Shown piece by piece: positions 35,352 through 43,970 of a DNA stretch of 64,000 nucleotides. The stretch comes from CBDFGS01 sp965247255 (GTDB lineage: Bacteria; Chloroflexota; Dehalococcoidia; Lucifugimonadales; CAUZJF01). Position numbers and translations under genes: made by a program. The notes under the pieces were generated by a model. The model ran no database searches, was not told where the DNA came from, and saw only the letters and a list, made by a program, of their open reading frames with translations. The stretch is taken from positions 62,001 to 126,000 of the forward strand of contig CBDFGS010000007.1 of NCBI GenBank assembly GCA_965247255.1, read 5' to 3'. The stretch's first letter is position 1. Each line of letters opens with the position of its first letter.

Positions 35352-35375
35352 GTAGGGGCGCTGCTTGCCGCGCCC
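35352..35375. repeat. Dispersed repeat, family R2
   Basis: GTAGGGGCGCTGCTTGCCGC followed by GCCC, the inverted form of the copy at 26,843. It is preceded by an R4-like stretch (GAGCTTGCCGAAGTG at about 35,310). Confidence 0.65.
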
Positions 35376-35442
35376 GGTTCGCCCCCACGCGAGGACTCAC
35401 TCCAACGAACGCGTATCTCGCAGACGGTCATAAGGAGCCACC

Positions 35443-36975
35443 ATGCCGACGCTACGGACCTACGACTACATGCTCAACGACGACGTCTTCCGGAGCGGCA
35501 GCCAGACCCTGCGTGGCTCCCACAGCATCATCCCGGGCGAGCCGGTGGAGGTGGGCCATAGACGCCAGCTCCTGATGGACTGGCACGTGGTCGACGACCT
35601 GAACGGCTGCCGGCGCACCGTGCACCAGCCCGTCAAGCACCCCGACAATCCACTCGTCGGCGGTGCGCCCGGCCAGGACCACGGCCCGACCAGCTGGGGG
35701 AGCGTGATGCGCGACCCGAATACTGGTCTGTTCCGCATCTGGACCAACGCGACCGACCCGCAGCTGTCTGCGAAGCTTGGGGGAAAGGGTCCGATTGGCG
35801 TCTTGAACGGCGTCTATTTCGAGTCGGATGATGGGCTTGAATGGCGCAGACCCAGCCTTGGGATGTTCGAGCACTATGGGAGCAAGGACAACAACGTCTT
35901 CCTCCACGCTGGCCTGGACAACCTGTACGTCTTGCCGCTTCCCGAGCGGATGCGCGAGCGCGGGCGCTATGGAATGGTCTACTGCAACAACCTTCCGCCC
36001 GACACCGTCCTTCCGAAGGACACGCACACCATGCGCAACTTTATCTCGTTCAGCGACGATGGAATCTCATGGACCGACGCACCTGAGAACCCCGTCTGGT
36101 ACGGCCGGACCGACACCAATAACTGCATCATCTACAACCCCGATCGGGACGTCTTCATGATGTACCGGCGGGCGACTATAAACGCAGGCGAGATCCGACG
36201 GATCGCCTACTCTGAGAGCGACGATCTCATCTCCTGGACACAGCCCGTCACTATCGTCACGCAGGACGAGCTCGACCCGATTTACCTCTACGGCATGCCC
36301 GTCTCCCTCTACAACGGGGTCTACTTCGGCTACCTCCAGTGCCTGCACTCCCACCCCGACTATCAGAATCACTCGCTGGGAGACGGGAAGGACTTCAAGA
36401 TGGACACGCAGCTCGCCTGGAGCCGCGACGGCGTCTCCTGGGACCGCCACCCCGAGAGGCCGACGTTCATACCCAACTCGGCTCCATATAAGGGCTCCTA
36501 CGACTGGGGAATGGCGAGGGGAATGGCGAACATGATCGAAGTGGGCGACGAGGTGTATATCTACTACGGAGGTTATCCCAGGCTGCACCCTCCGAGCGCG
36601 GCTCAGTCGCAGCTGGAGCAGGGCATCTGCCTCGCCACGGTCAAGCGGGACAGGCTCGTGTCCCTCGACGCTGGGGATTACGGGGGCTACATGCTAACAA
36701 AGCCGATGGCGTACCACGGCGGCGACTTGCACATCAACGCTCGCGCCAAGGGTGATGGCTTCATACGCGTCGCGGTGCGCGAGGGCGAGGGCATTCGCGA
36801 CGGTGAGTGGCCGCAGGGCTGGAGGTTCGACCGTTCGGCAACGTTTTCGGGCGACAGCCTCGATCACGTGATGGCCTGGGAAGGCGCCGACTCGCTAGGC
36901 TCGTTCCCGAGCACGACCATGCGCCTGCACTTCTGGATGGAGAGCGCCGAGCTGTACTCGTTCTGGTTCGAGTAG
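35443..36975 (+). CDS. Five-bladed-propeller glycosidase-like protein (GH32/GH43 superfamily fold)
   Basis: A 510-residue protein. It starts ATG 35443 after AAGGAG. Repeated blades of the type WGSVMRDPNTGLFRIWTNAT, VYFESDDGLEWRRPSLG, ISFSDDGISWTDAPENPVWY and LAWSRDGVSWDRHPERPTFI match the furanosidase-type propeller used by GH32/43/62 proteins. The C-terminal part is a beta-sandwich (GDLHINARAKGDGFIRVAVR). Three acidic catalytic residues cannot be assigned with certainty. No signal peptide is seen. It belongs to the same strand block as the glycosidase and sialidase-like genes and may trim the same glycan. Confidence 0.78.
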   Translation: MPTLRTYDYMLNDDVFRSGSQTLRGSHSIIPGEPVEVGHRRQLLMDWHVVDDLNGCRRTVHQPVKHPDNPLVGGAPGQDHGPTSWGSVMRDPNTGLFRIWTNATDPQLSAKLGGKGPIGVLNGVYFESDDGLEWRRPSLGMFEHYGSKDNNVFLHAGLDNLYVLPLPERMRERGRYGMVYCNNLPPDTVLPKDTHTMRNFISFSDDGISWTDAPENPVWYGRTDTNNCIIYNPDRDVFMMYRRATINAGEIRRIAYSESDDLISWTQPVTIVTQDELDPIYLYGMPVSLYNGVYFGYLQCLHSHPDYQNHSLGDGKDFKMDTQLAWSRDGVSWDRHPERPTFIPNSAPYKGSYDWGMARGMANMIEVGDEVYIYYGGYPRLHPPSAAQSQLEQGICLATVKRDRLVSLDAGDYGGYMLTKPMAYHGGDLHINARAKGDGFIRVAVREGEGIRDGEWPQGWRFDRSATFSGDSLDHVMAWEGADSLGSFPSTTMRLHFWMESAELYSFWFE

Positions 36976-37335
36976 CGGTGCCGGAACACGGCAATTAGCC
37001 GCCAGCACGTCGGCGTGGAGAGGACGCGGTGTGACCGGGGCTGAGGTCTTCAAGTGGACCGTGGCAAGCGTCCTGTTCGCCGGTTCGGGCCTTGGGGCTG
37101 CCAGCCTATAGGATACTGGTCCGCAATGTGTCTTTCTAGCAATTGTCCTATACCATGGATTCCGGCGCCTGCTTCCGCCGTATTGACAGTGCACAGTATG
37201 GCCCCCTTGGCCCGTTCGTCACTTCGGCAGGCTCAGTGCAGGCTCTGAGCGTGTCGAAGGACAGTTCGCCCAGACGGACACTTTTTGTGCAAAGCCCCGT
37301 TTGCCAAAGCGGGGAAGAGAAAAGGAGAAAACTCG
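36976..37335. other. Intergenic region of about 360 bases with an R4 repeat
   Basis: From about 37,219 to 37,298 it carries CTTCGGCAGGCTCAGTGCAG and GTGTCGAAGGACAGTTCGCC followed by CACTTTTTGTGCAAAGC. This is related to 19,688-19,741. A ribosome binding site AAAGGAGAAA precedes the next gene. No open frame with coding character was found. Confidence 0.5.
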
Positions 37336-38256
37336 ATGAGTCCGCGCCTACAAACAGCAACCCTCGGACGCACCGGCCTGGAGGTGACAAGACTGGGCTA
37401 CGGCGCAATGGAGGTGAGCGGCAGGTCCAGAGCGCGGCCTGTTAGCGACGAGGAGGCGGGCGAAATTCTCAACGCCGTTGTCGATGCGGGGATCAACTAC
37501 ATCGACACCTCCATCGACTACGGACGCAGCGAGGAGTTCATCGGCAAGTACCTTTCGGGCCGCCGCTCCGAATACTACATAGCCACCAAGTGCGGCTGCT
37601 GGGCCGGCGAGGGCGAAGGGCCCTCCAGACACGTGTACACCCGCGAGAACATCGAGGCCGGAGTCGACCAGAGTCTTGCGCGCATGGGTACCGACTATCT
37701 GGACGTGGTTCAGTTTCACGGCTCACCCTCCAAGGAGACGTTGGAAAACGACGACGCCGTCGAGACTCTCAGCGACCTGAAGGCCCTGGGTAAGGTGAGG
37801 TTCCTCGGCATGTCGTCCACTCTCCCGGACCTTGCCGATCACGTCGCCATGGGCGTGTTCGACGTGCTGCAAATACCCTACTCCGCCCTCGCGCGGGAGC
37901 ACGAGTCCTGGATCACGAAGGCGGCCGAAGAGGGAACGGGGACGGTGATTCGGGGCGGTGTGGCAAAGGGGGAAGACCTTGGAAAGGCGAGGCCGTTATC
38001 GGTATGGGAGCGGTTCGACGAAGCGGGCCTGGACGAGCTACGGCAGGAGGGAGAGAGCCGAACGGCCTTCATGCTGAGGTTCACACTCGCGCATCCCAAT
38101 CTGCACACAACCATCGTCGGAACGAAGGACCCACAGCATCTCAAGGAAAACCTGCAGGTCGCGGAACAGGGGCCGCTTGCGGTCGATACATACGAGGAGG
38201 CGAAGCGCCGCCTGGGCAAGATCGGAGTCGAGCCGGCGGCACTCTCTGGCTCATAG
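37336..38256 (+). CDS. Aldo/keto reductase
   Basis: A 306-residue protein started at ATG 37336 with AAAGGAG 9 bases upstream; a longer frame from 37,285 is mostly repeat sequence. The tetrad is Asp/Tyr in NYIDTSIDYGRSE, Lys in YYIATKCGC and His in DVVQFHGSPS. The C-terminal HTTIVGTKDPQHLKENLQV is the NADPH-binding helix region typical of AKR11/13-like members. It lies 34 bases upstream of the carbon-nitrogen hydrolase gene on the same strand. Probably reduces a sugar-derived aldehyde or ketone. Confidence 0.9.
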   Translation: MSPRLQTATLGRTGLEVTRLGYGAMEVSGRSRARPVSDEEAGEILNAVVDAGINYIDTSIDYGRSEEFIGKYLSGRRSEYYIATKCGCWAGEGEGPSRHVYTRENIEAGVDQSLARMGTDYLDVVQFHGSPSKETLENDDAVETLSDLKALGKVRFLGMSSTLPDLADHVAMGVFDVLQIPYSALAREHESWITKAAEEGTGTVIRGGVAKGEDLGKARPLSVWERFDEAGLDELRQEGESRTAFMLRFTLAHPNLHTTIVGTKDPQHLKENLQVAEQGPLAVDTYEEAKRRLGKIGVEPAALSGS

Positions 38257-38290
38257 GGGACATCCACAAGGCGTCGTAGGAGGAGCGCGC

Positions 38291-39712
38291 ATGGCCGAAG
38301 TACTGGGCCGAACGTCGTTTGCTCGGCCGTCCAACGGCTGGGACTGGCCGGCTGAGAAATCACCCGGCTTTCGCGCCACGCCGGAAGGCGCCGTTCTCGC
38401 AGCCGCCTCAGGCGAGACGGCGGAGGTCCGGGGCCCCGGGGTCCACACACGTAACGGCGACACCATCGAGCTGCGGTTTCGTCTCGCCCGAGAGTCCCTG
38501 GGCAGCTTGTCGTTCGGGTTCGACGCCGACACCCACGAGCACGCCACCGTGGAGCTTGACTTCGAAAACGGCACGCTGTCGTTGCGCACGAGCGACTGGT
38601 CCAGTCCGCAGCCTGTCGCCACCATCCCGCACTCGATAGAAACGGGCGAAGCGCACACGCTCCTCATCGAGAAGGTGCAGAGCGGGCCCGGCCTCATCAA
38701 GAACGCAGACATCTCGGTCTACGTCGACGGCCAGCGCCTCCTGGCCGTGGTCGGTCTCAACGTCCTCCCCGAAATGGGCGTGAAGGTCGAAGTGGCAGGC
38801 ACGGAGGTGCGCCTTGATGAGTTCGTCCATCGCGGGGAGCCATCGGGGGTGCCTGAGTTCCTGCACGTGGGCGGCTGGCAAGTGCTGAATATCGAGTCGA
38901 TCGAGGCGAACCTGGACTCGCTCTGCCGGGGGCTCCGGCTGGCCGCGGAACAGGGCGTGGAGCTCCTAGTCACGCCGGAGACCTCGCTCACGGGGCTCTT
39001 TCCCACCAGCCCGGTTACGACAGAACCCGGGCCCGTTGCCGAGGCCGAATCCAGGCTGAGGGGCTTCATCCGCGACCTCGACAACGCTCCCTACCTCGTG
39101 GCCGGGCTGCCCGAGTGGAGGAGCGTCACCGGCCACGGCCTGGCGAAGACGCGATACAACATCTCGCGGGTCTATGATCCCGACGGAAAGGTCGTCTCGA
39201 CGCATGCCAAGGTCCACTCCGCAGAGGAGGACTTCTGGCACGGCTACCAGCTTAACGAGTTCGAGGTGCTTGGCGTTCCGGTGTCCATGCACATCTGTCA
39301 CGACCACCGCTACCCGGAGCTGTGGACCTTGCCGGTGATGTTCGGGACGCGCCTCGTGTTACACCCGTCGAACGGCGGGCGCGTCACAGGAAGCGTCGAC
39401 GCGTTCGAGGCGGTCGCCAAAAGCGCCACCTCTTCGTCGCACGCCTTCTACATCCATGTCAACGGAACGGGCGGTAGCTATATCGTAGCGCCGCATCGGC
39501 GCGGCAACCTACTTGCCGTGAGTCCCGAGTGCAGTGCGGACAACCCCGACTTCCCCATGGTCGGGCCGCCTGAGGAGGGCCTGTTCCACGCCCGCATACG
39601 TGTGCATGACGCCTTCGGCTACTGGCCGGTGCGTTCCTTCCGTGCGTCAGAAGAGATCGCGGAGGCGTACGTCGCGCAGTATAAAGCGTTGGGAGGGCTT
39701 CGCCTGCCGTAA
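38291..39712 (+). CDS. Carbon-nitrogen hydrolase (nitrilase superfamily) fused to an N-terminal beta-sandwich
   Basis: A 473-residue protein with ATG 38291 after AGGAG. Residues about 1-190 form a concanavalin/LamG-like sandwich (LRFRLARESLGSLSFGFDAD, VELDFENGTLSLRTSDW). Residues about 195-473 are a nitrilase-fold amidase with the triad E230 (TPETSLTG), K307 (THAKVHSAEED) and C336 (HICHDHRYPEL). The triad is complete, so amidase or nitrilase activity is expected on a carboxamide. The sandwich could bind a carbohydrate or glycan-linked amide. This combination is uncommon; a signal peptide is not visible. Confidence 0.85.
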   Translation: MAEVLGRTSFARPSNGWDWPAEKSPGFRATPEGAVLAAASGETAEVRGPGVHTRNGDTIELRFRLARESLGSLSFGFDADTHEHATVELDFENGTLSLRTSDWSSPQPVATIPHSIETGEAHTLLIEKVQSGPGLIKNADISVYVDGQRLLAVVGLNVLPEMGVKVEVAGTEVRLDEFVHRGEPSGVPEFLHVGGWQVLNIESIEANLDSLCRGLRLAAEQGVELLVTPETSLTGLFPTSPVTTEPGPVAEAESRLRGFIRDLDNAPYLVAGLPEWRSVTGHGLAKTRYNISRVYDPDGKVVSTHAKVHSAEEDFWHGYQLNEFEVLGVPVSMHICHDHRYPELWTLPVMFGTRLVLHPSNGGRVTGSVDAFEAVAKSATSSSHAFYIHVNGTGGSYIVAPHRRGNLLAVSPECSADNPDFPMVGPPEEGLFHARIRVHDAFGYWPVRSFRASEEIAEAYVAQYKALGGLRLP

Positions 39713-39772
39713 TACGCCCCGCCGCAGCCAACGCGGCCTCGTCTTGCGTTGCTGCTGCACCGCGCCGCGGCG

Positions 39773-39946
39773 TTAGCAGCCCTCGGCGTTGCCGCCGCAG
39801 ATGAATATCAGCCTGAATATAAGGCCAAAGACGAGCAATAACGGGCCGACGACAAGCGAGAGAACCAAGACTATCATCGCCACCTGTCGGGCGTTCCTGA
39901 ATACGCGTTTGAGCGGGCCCGGTCGTCTTCTTGTGCTCTCGTCCAT
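39773..39946 (-). CDS. 57-residue predicted single-pass membrane protein
   Basis: The frame runs from reverse ATG 39946 to TAA 39773. The product begins with a strongly basic segment (MDESTRRRPGPLKRVFRNAR). It continues with one long hydrophobic stretch at residues 22-48 (VAMIVLVLSLVVGPLLLVFG, then LIFRLIF) and ends CGGNAEGC with two cysteines. The positive-inside rule puts the N-terminus in the cytoplasm. Upstream only a weak CGGAA is seen as a ribosome binding site. The function is unknown. It could be a small stress or envelope-regulating protein. Confidence 0.5.
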   Translation of the reverse strand: MDESTRRRPGPLKRVFRNARQVAMIVLVLSLVVGPLLLVFGLIFRLIFICGGNAEGC

Positions 39947-40189
39947 GGGTATTCCGGACTATAGCTATGCTGTCGTCCCGGTGTCAAACGCGGGGAAGGG
40001 GCAAGACCCACATCCCCGCGACTGGGTCGTCAGGAGAGCCAGTGCGCTCAGGGACCCACCACCGCAATGTCGTGCTGAGGACTCCCCGACGAAGCATCTG
40101 GGGCGGGGCCTGCCGTGAGTGCGCGCGCTCAAGACCCAGGGTCAGCCCCAGACGTTTCGCTGCGCTCCAGGGGTGACAGGACATCTCGC

Positions 40190-41386
40190 CTAAAACTCGT
40201 AGGGGCACCAGGGCTGTGGGTAGGCGGCGAACATAGCGTCGGCCCGCGGTAGGGCGCCGGGGGTGCGCTCTTCGACGCGGCCCGCCTGAGAGAGCGTCGT
40301 GAACCGAACGGTGCCCAAATACGTCGCAGCAAGGTCCGCGGCCGAGAGCACGAGGTCCGGCGTGGCGGTGGTCGGGCGACACTCAGCTTCGTCGGGGCCG
40401 CCGTCTACCAGGTAACTGCCGTCGTTCCAGTCGCAGAACGTGTCGCTCACCTGGATCACGAGCCGGTCGGCGCGATCGTAGCGGCGACCGGCAAGCGCCG
40501 CGGCGACGTCGACCAGACGGACCCAGATACCGTCTCGCGGCGAGCGCTCAAGCCGCCGCGGGTCGGCGAGCATCCAGGGCAATGGGTCGTCTACAGGCCG
40601 TCTGATCGCCTCCGTGGTAGTCCGCCTGTCCATGTCGAGGCAGAAGCGCCACAGGGCGGCGTTGGCCTCGTCTGTGGTTGCCATGAGCTCTCTCACGGTG
40701 AGCTTCGCCCCTTCTATGCCGTAGCTCACATAACCGTCCCAGCCGCCACCGTTCTCATACCCAACATGGAAGTACGGGCCGCGACCTTCCCGTTCGGGCT
40801 CCGGGTCGGCGGCGATTCTGTCCCACTTGGGCCCAGGCCGCTGGATAACGCCCGGCCTGCCGTCTGTAGCTCGCTCATAGACGTCCGGGAATATCTTGGT
40901 CATCTCGCTTGGCTCGACCAGCGTAAGCGTTCCTGTACTCTCGTGCGTTCGCGCGAAGGCGTTGTGCTGCCGCTCGATTCTCCAGTGCTCTTGCAGGGTG
41001 CCGATGCCGTACCCGAAACGCCCATAGATTACGCTCTCCGACGCCGTCAGCGCTGCTAGAGGTTCGCCGCTCTCGTGGGCGTCCCGGAGCTGCCGCTCCA
41101 TCATCCGTGTGAGGATGCCCCGGCGGCGGTGCGTGGGTACCACCGCTACGTCATCTACGGCAGCGACGGCCAGCGCGTTTCCGGGCACCGCCATCTGGTG
41201 TGGCAAGGAGTGTGCGGTCCCAACAATCTGACTCCCGTCGAACGCGGCGAGCGACCGTTTGAGGTCGTACAAGGGCCTCTGACTTGGCGTATCGGCTTCC
41301 CGGAAGCGCCCCGACCAAGCGAGAGACTCGGCGCGGAGCCAGTCGCTGAACTCGTCCTCGATGACCGGCCTGATCTCAAGGTCCAT
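40190..41386 (-). CDS. Eis-like GNAT N-acetyltransferase with C-terminal SCP2-type domain
   Basis: A 398-residue protein with the three-part Eis architecture. The N-terminal GNAT has VAAVDDVAVVPTHRRRGILT (acetyl-CoA loop around RRRGIL) and AALTASESVIYGRFGYGIGT. A second, degenerate GNAT domain follows at about 150-290, and the C-terminal sterol-carrier-like fold is at 295-398 (WVRLVDVAAALAGRRYDRAD). The C-terminal carboxylate region used for catalysis is present (CPYEF end). Eis proteins acetylate amines of aminoglycosides, peptides or polyamines. The gene runs toward the truncated enolase-superfamily gene on the same strand, 11 bases after its stop, so they were once an operon. Confidence 0.9.
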   Translation of the reverse strand: MDLEIRPVIEDEFSDWLRAESLAWSGRFREADTPSQRPLYDLKRSLAAFDGSQIVGTAHSLPHQMAVPGNALAVAAVDDVAVVPTHRRRGILTRMMERQLRDAHESGEPLAALTASESVIYGRFGYGIGTLQEHWRIERQHNAFARTHESTGTLTLVEPSEMTKIFPDVYERATDGRPGVIQRPGPKWDRIAADPEPEREGRGPYFHVGYENGGGWDGYVSYGIEGAKLTVRELMATTDEANAALWRFCLDMDRRTTTEAIRRPVDDPLPWMLADPRRLERSPRDGIWVRLVDVAAALAGRRYDRADRLVIQVSDTFCDWNDGSYLVDGGPDEAECRPTTATPDLVLSAADLAATYLGTVRFTTLSQAGRVEERTPGALPRADAMFAAYPQPWCPYEF

Positions 41387-41397
41387 GAACGCGCTCC

Positions 41398-42287
41398 CTA
41401 TTGGTCCACTACCGAGCCGTCGATGTGGAGCCTCGTCTCTACCTCCCTTGGCACGGGCGGGTATCTCTTTGGGGCGTCGTCCGCTAGCTCCATGCCGATG
41501 CCGGGAGCGTCGGGGATGACGAGGAAGCCGTCCTCCAGCTCAAGCGGGCGCTTGACGATTTCGCTCTTGGGGGGCTCAAGCTCTCCGGTCGGATACTCCT
41601 GGATGGCGAAGTTGGGTATAGAGGCGGCGAGCTGGAGGCAGGCGGCGGTGCTCACCGGACTCAGCGGGTTGTGGGGCACCACTTCGACGTAGTGTGCCTC
41701 GGCGACGGCCGCGATTTTCTTGGTGTGCGTCAGGCCCCCCGCCAGACACACGTCGGGGCGGACGTACTGGACCGCGCCGCGCTTGAGCAACATCTCGAAC
41801 TCGTGCACCGTGTGAAGGCGCTCACCGGTCGCGATGGGAATCGAGATCTTCGCGGCGACCTGCTCCATGGCGTCCAGGTTGTCCGGCAAGACAGGGTCCT
41901 CATAGAACATCGGGTAATACGGCTCGATGCCTTTCGCCAGCGTGATCGCCTCCGCCGGCGTCAGCCTGCGATGTATCTCGACGCACAGGTCAACGTCGTC
42001 GCCCGCGGCCTCCCTGCAGGCGGCGACGGTCTCGATGGCGTCCCGCATCTTGTCGGCGTGTGTCTTGAAGTACGGGTCCTTCCGGCTCTCGTCCAGGAAA
42101 GGGCTGAGGTGGCCCACCGCGGTGAAACCGGCCTCCCTGGCGTCCTTCACACTCTGCACCAGCTTCTCCCTCGTATCGCCGAAAACGTGGTAGTAGACGC
42201 GGGCCCTGTCACGCGTCCTGCCACCCATAAGCTGGTACACGGGGACACCGAAGTGTTTTCCCGCGATGTCCCATAGGGCTATGTCGA
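41398..42287 (-). pseudogene. Enolase-superfamily (mandelate racemase-like) sugar-acid dehydratase, N-terminus lost
   Basis: The reading frame can be followed upstream of the first ATG (42,240) through IDIALWDIAGKHFGVPVYQL, then hits a stop just beyond 42,287. So the ~100-residue capping domain is missing. What remains is the barrel: VDLCVEIHRRLTPAEA, MFYEDPVLPDN and PIATGERLHTVHEF (metal ligands), VQYVRPDVCLAGGLT, and VVPHNPLSPVSTAA (catalytic His). The family dehydrates sugar acids such as galactonate or rhamnonate. The break lies 194 bases before the left end of the IS1380 element A, so a deletion connected with that insertion probably removed the front. The 194 bases between show no clear gene. 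Confidence 0.8.
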
Positions 42288-42638
42288 TCCCCCTTTCTCA
42301 ATCGACACCAAACGGTGCGTTACTCGTGGGCAGTGGGCCTGGGCAAACCCGAAGACAGTTCCGATGGGCCTTCCGCATAGTAGACCCAGTGTCGCCCTAC
42401 CCGGTTGCGCCTACGTGGGTCGCGACCAGAGTCATCCCATCAAGCGGAAGACGACCGACAACTGCTCCTGAAACAGTATACCCCACATTTCCCAGATCAG
42501 CCGCGTGGGTGCGTCGTAATCCGGTAAGAGTGCTGCCTATTTGAGCCGCATACCTGGGCATTATGGGCAGTGTGGGTGCTAGACTGGCCGAGCTAGCGGG
42601 TCTAGTTCTGGATACCGCAATCTCGCTGGAGGCACCCA

Positions 42639-43970
42639 ATGGGTGAAAGCTCCGACACCCCTTTGAAGCTCCAATTCGACCGCAGAGTCCGCCTGGATTT
42701 TCGTGGCGCTACCATCACCTCGGACGCCGGACTCCTGGCATGCCGCGAGCTTGATGCCGCTCTGGGGCTCACAGAGACAGCCAACGATTATATCCATGAA
42801 AGCCGCACCGGCCGCAATGTGCAACACCCGCTGTTGCCCTTGCTCAGACAATCGGTGTATAGCCGTCTCGCTGGCTACGAGGACACCAACGACGCTGAAC
42901 GGCTTGCCCAAGACCCGGCTATGCGGGTCACCGTCGGGTGGCAAGGCACTGATAAGCAGGCAGCCAGCACTAACACTATGAGCCGATTTGAGACTGAGGT
43001 GTTAACCGAAGAGGAGAACCTGGATGGGCTTGCGCGCCTGAATGTTGAGTGGGTGGACAGGGCCATGGCCCACACATCTCACCAGCGAGTTATCCTAGAC
43101 ATGGACAGCTCTGAAAGCCCGGTGCATGGGCAGCAAGAGGGAGTCGCCTACAACGGCCACTTCGAGTCCGTATGTTATCACCCGCTCTTCCTGTTCAACC
43201 ATTTCGGAGATTGCGAAGGTGCAATGCTTCGCCCGGGCAACGTCCACAGCGCTGAGCGGTGGCGGGAGGTTCTGGAGCCAGTCGTGAAGCGATACCAGGA
43301 GAAAGGAGTCCGGCTGCTGTTCCGGGCCGATGCTGCCTTTGCCAAGCCCGAGGTGTACGAGTACCTGGAGTCAAGGGACACTGGCTACGCTATGCGGCTT
43401 CCGGCCAACGAGGTATTACAACGAAACATCTGCCACCTACTGAAGCGGCCCGTGGGCAGGCCGCCTAAGAAGCCCGTAGTCCGGTATCACGACTTCGTTT
43501 ACCAGGCCCAGAGCTGGGACATTCCCCGGCGTGTGGTCGCCAAGGTGGAGTGGCACCAGGGTGAGCTATTCCCGAGGGTCGGGTTCGTCGTCACCAACCT
43601 CAACCTACCGCCGGCAGGCGTAACCCACTACTACAACGGGCGGGGCACGGCCGAGCAGTGGATCAAGGAAGGTAAATACGCCCTGAACTGGACGCGGCTC
43701 TCGTGTCATAGGTTCGTTGCTAACCAGGTGAGGCTGTGGCTGTTTGTGCTGGCCTACAACCTGGGCAACTTCATGAGAAGGCTGACTTTGCCAGAGTCAG
43801 TGAAACACTGGTCACTGCGAAGCGTGCAGACCAAGCTCATCAAGATGGGTGGACGTCTGGTGCGGCATGCCAGGAGGTTGGTGTTTGGGCTTGCTGAGGT
43901 GGCAGTGTCCCGGGAGGTATTCCGGCAAGTGTTGGAGCGTATCGCCGGGCTCCATCCAGCACCAGGGTAG
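42639..43970 (+). CDS. IS1380-family transposase (type 1), intact
   Basis: A 443-residue DDE transposase with ATG 42639 and GGAGG 8 bases upstream. Recognisable blocks are FDRRVRLDFRGATITSDAGL, ILDMDSSESPVHG (first Asp region), HYYNGRGTAEQWIKEGKYAL (C-terminal Glu region) and NLGNFMRRLTLPE. These follow the IS1380/IS4-like plan with YxxNGRxxxEQ. It is the same protein as the interrupted transposase in copy B and about two-thirds identical to the type 2 copies C and D. Its open frame and strong ribosome binding site indicate it can still move both A and B. Confidence 0.95.
   Translation: MGESSDTPLKLQFDRRVRLDFRGATITSDAGLLACRELDAALGLTETANDYIHESRTGRNVQHPLLPLLRQSVYSRLAGYEDTNDAERLAQDPAMRVTVGWQGTDKQAASTNTMSRFETEVLTEEENLDGLARLNVEWVDRAMAHTSHQRVILDMDSSESPVHGQQEGVAYNGHFESVCYHPLFLFNHFGDCEGAMLRPGNVHSAERWREVLEPVVKRYQEKGVRLLFRADAAFAKPEVYEYLESRDTGYAMRLPANEVLQRNICHLLKRPVGRPPKKPVVRYHDFVYQAQSWDIPRRVVAKVEWHQGELFPRVGFVVTNLNLPPAGVTHYYNGRGTAEQWIKEGKYALNWTRLSCHRFVANQVRLWLFVLAYNLGNFMRRLTLPESVKHWSLRSVQTKLIKMGGRLVRHARRLVFGLAEVAVSREVFRQVLERIAGLHPAPG

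Noticed and set aside
42288..42481. Separate small gene between the truncated dehydratase and IS1380 copy A
   Set aside because: Only short frames without a ribosome binding site. It is more likely leftover DNA from a deletion.
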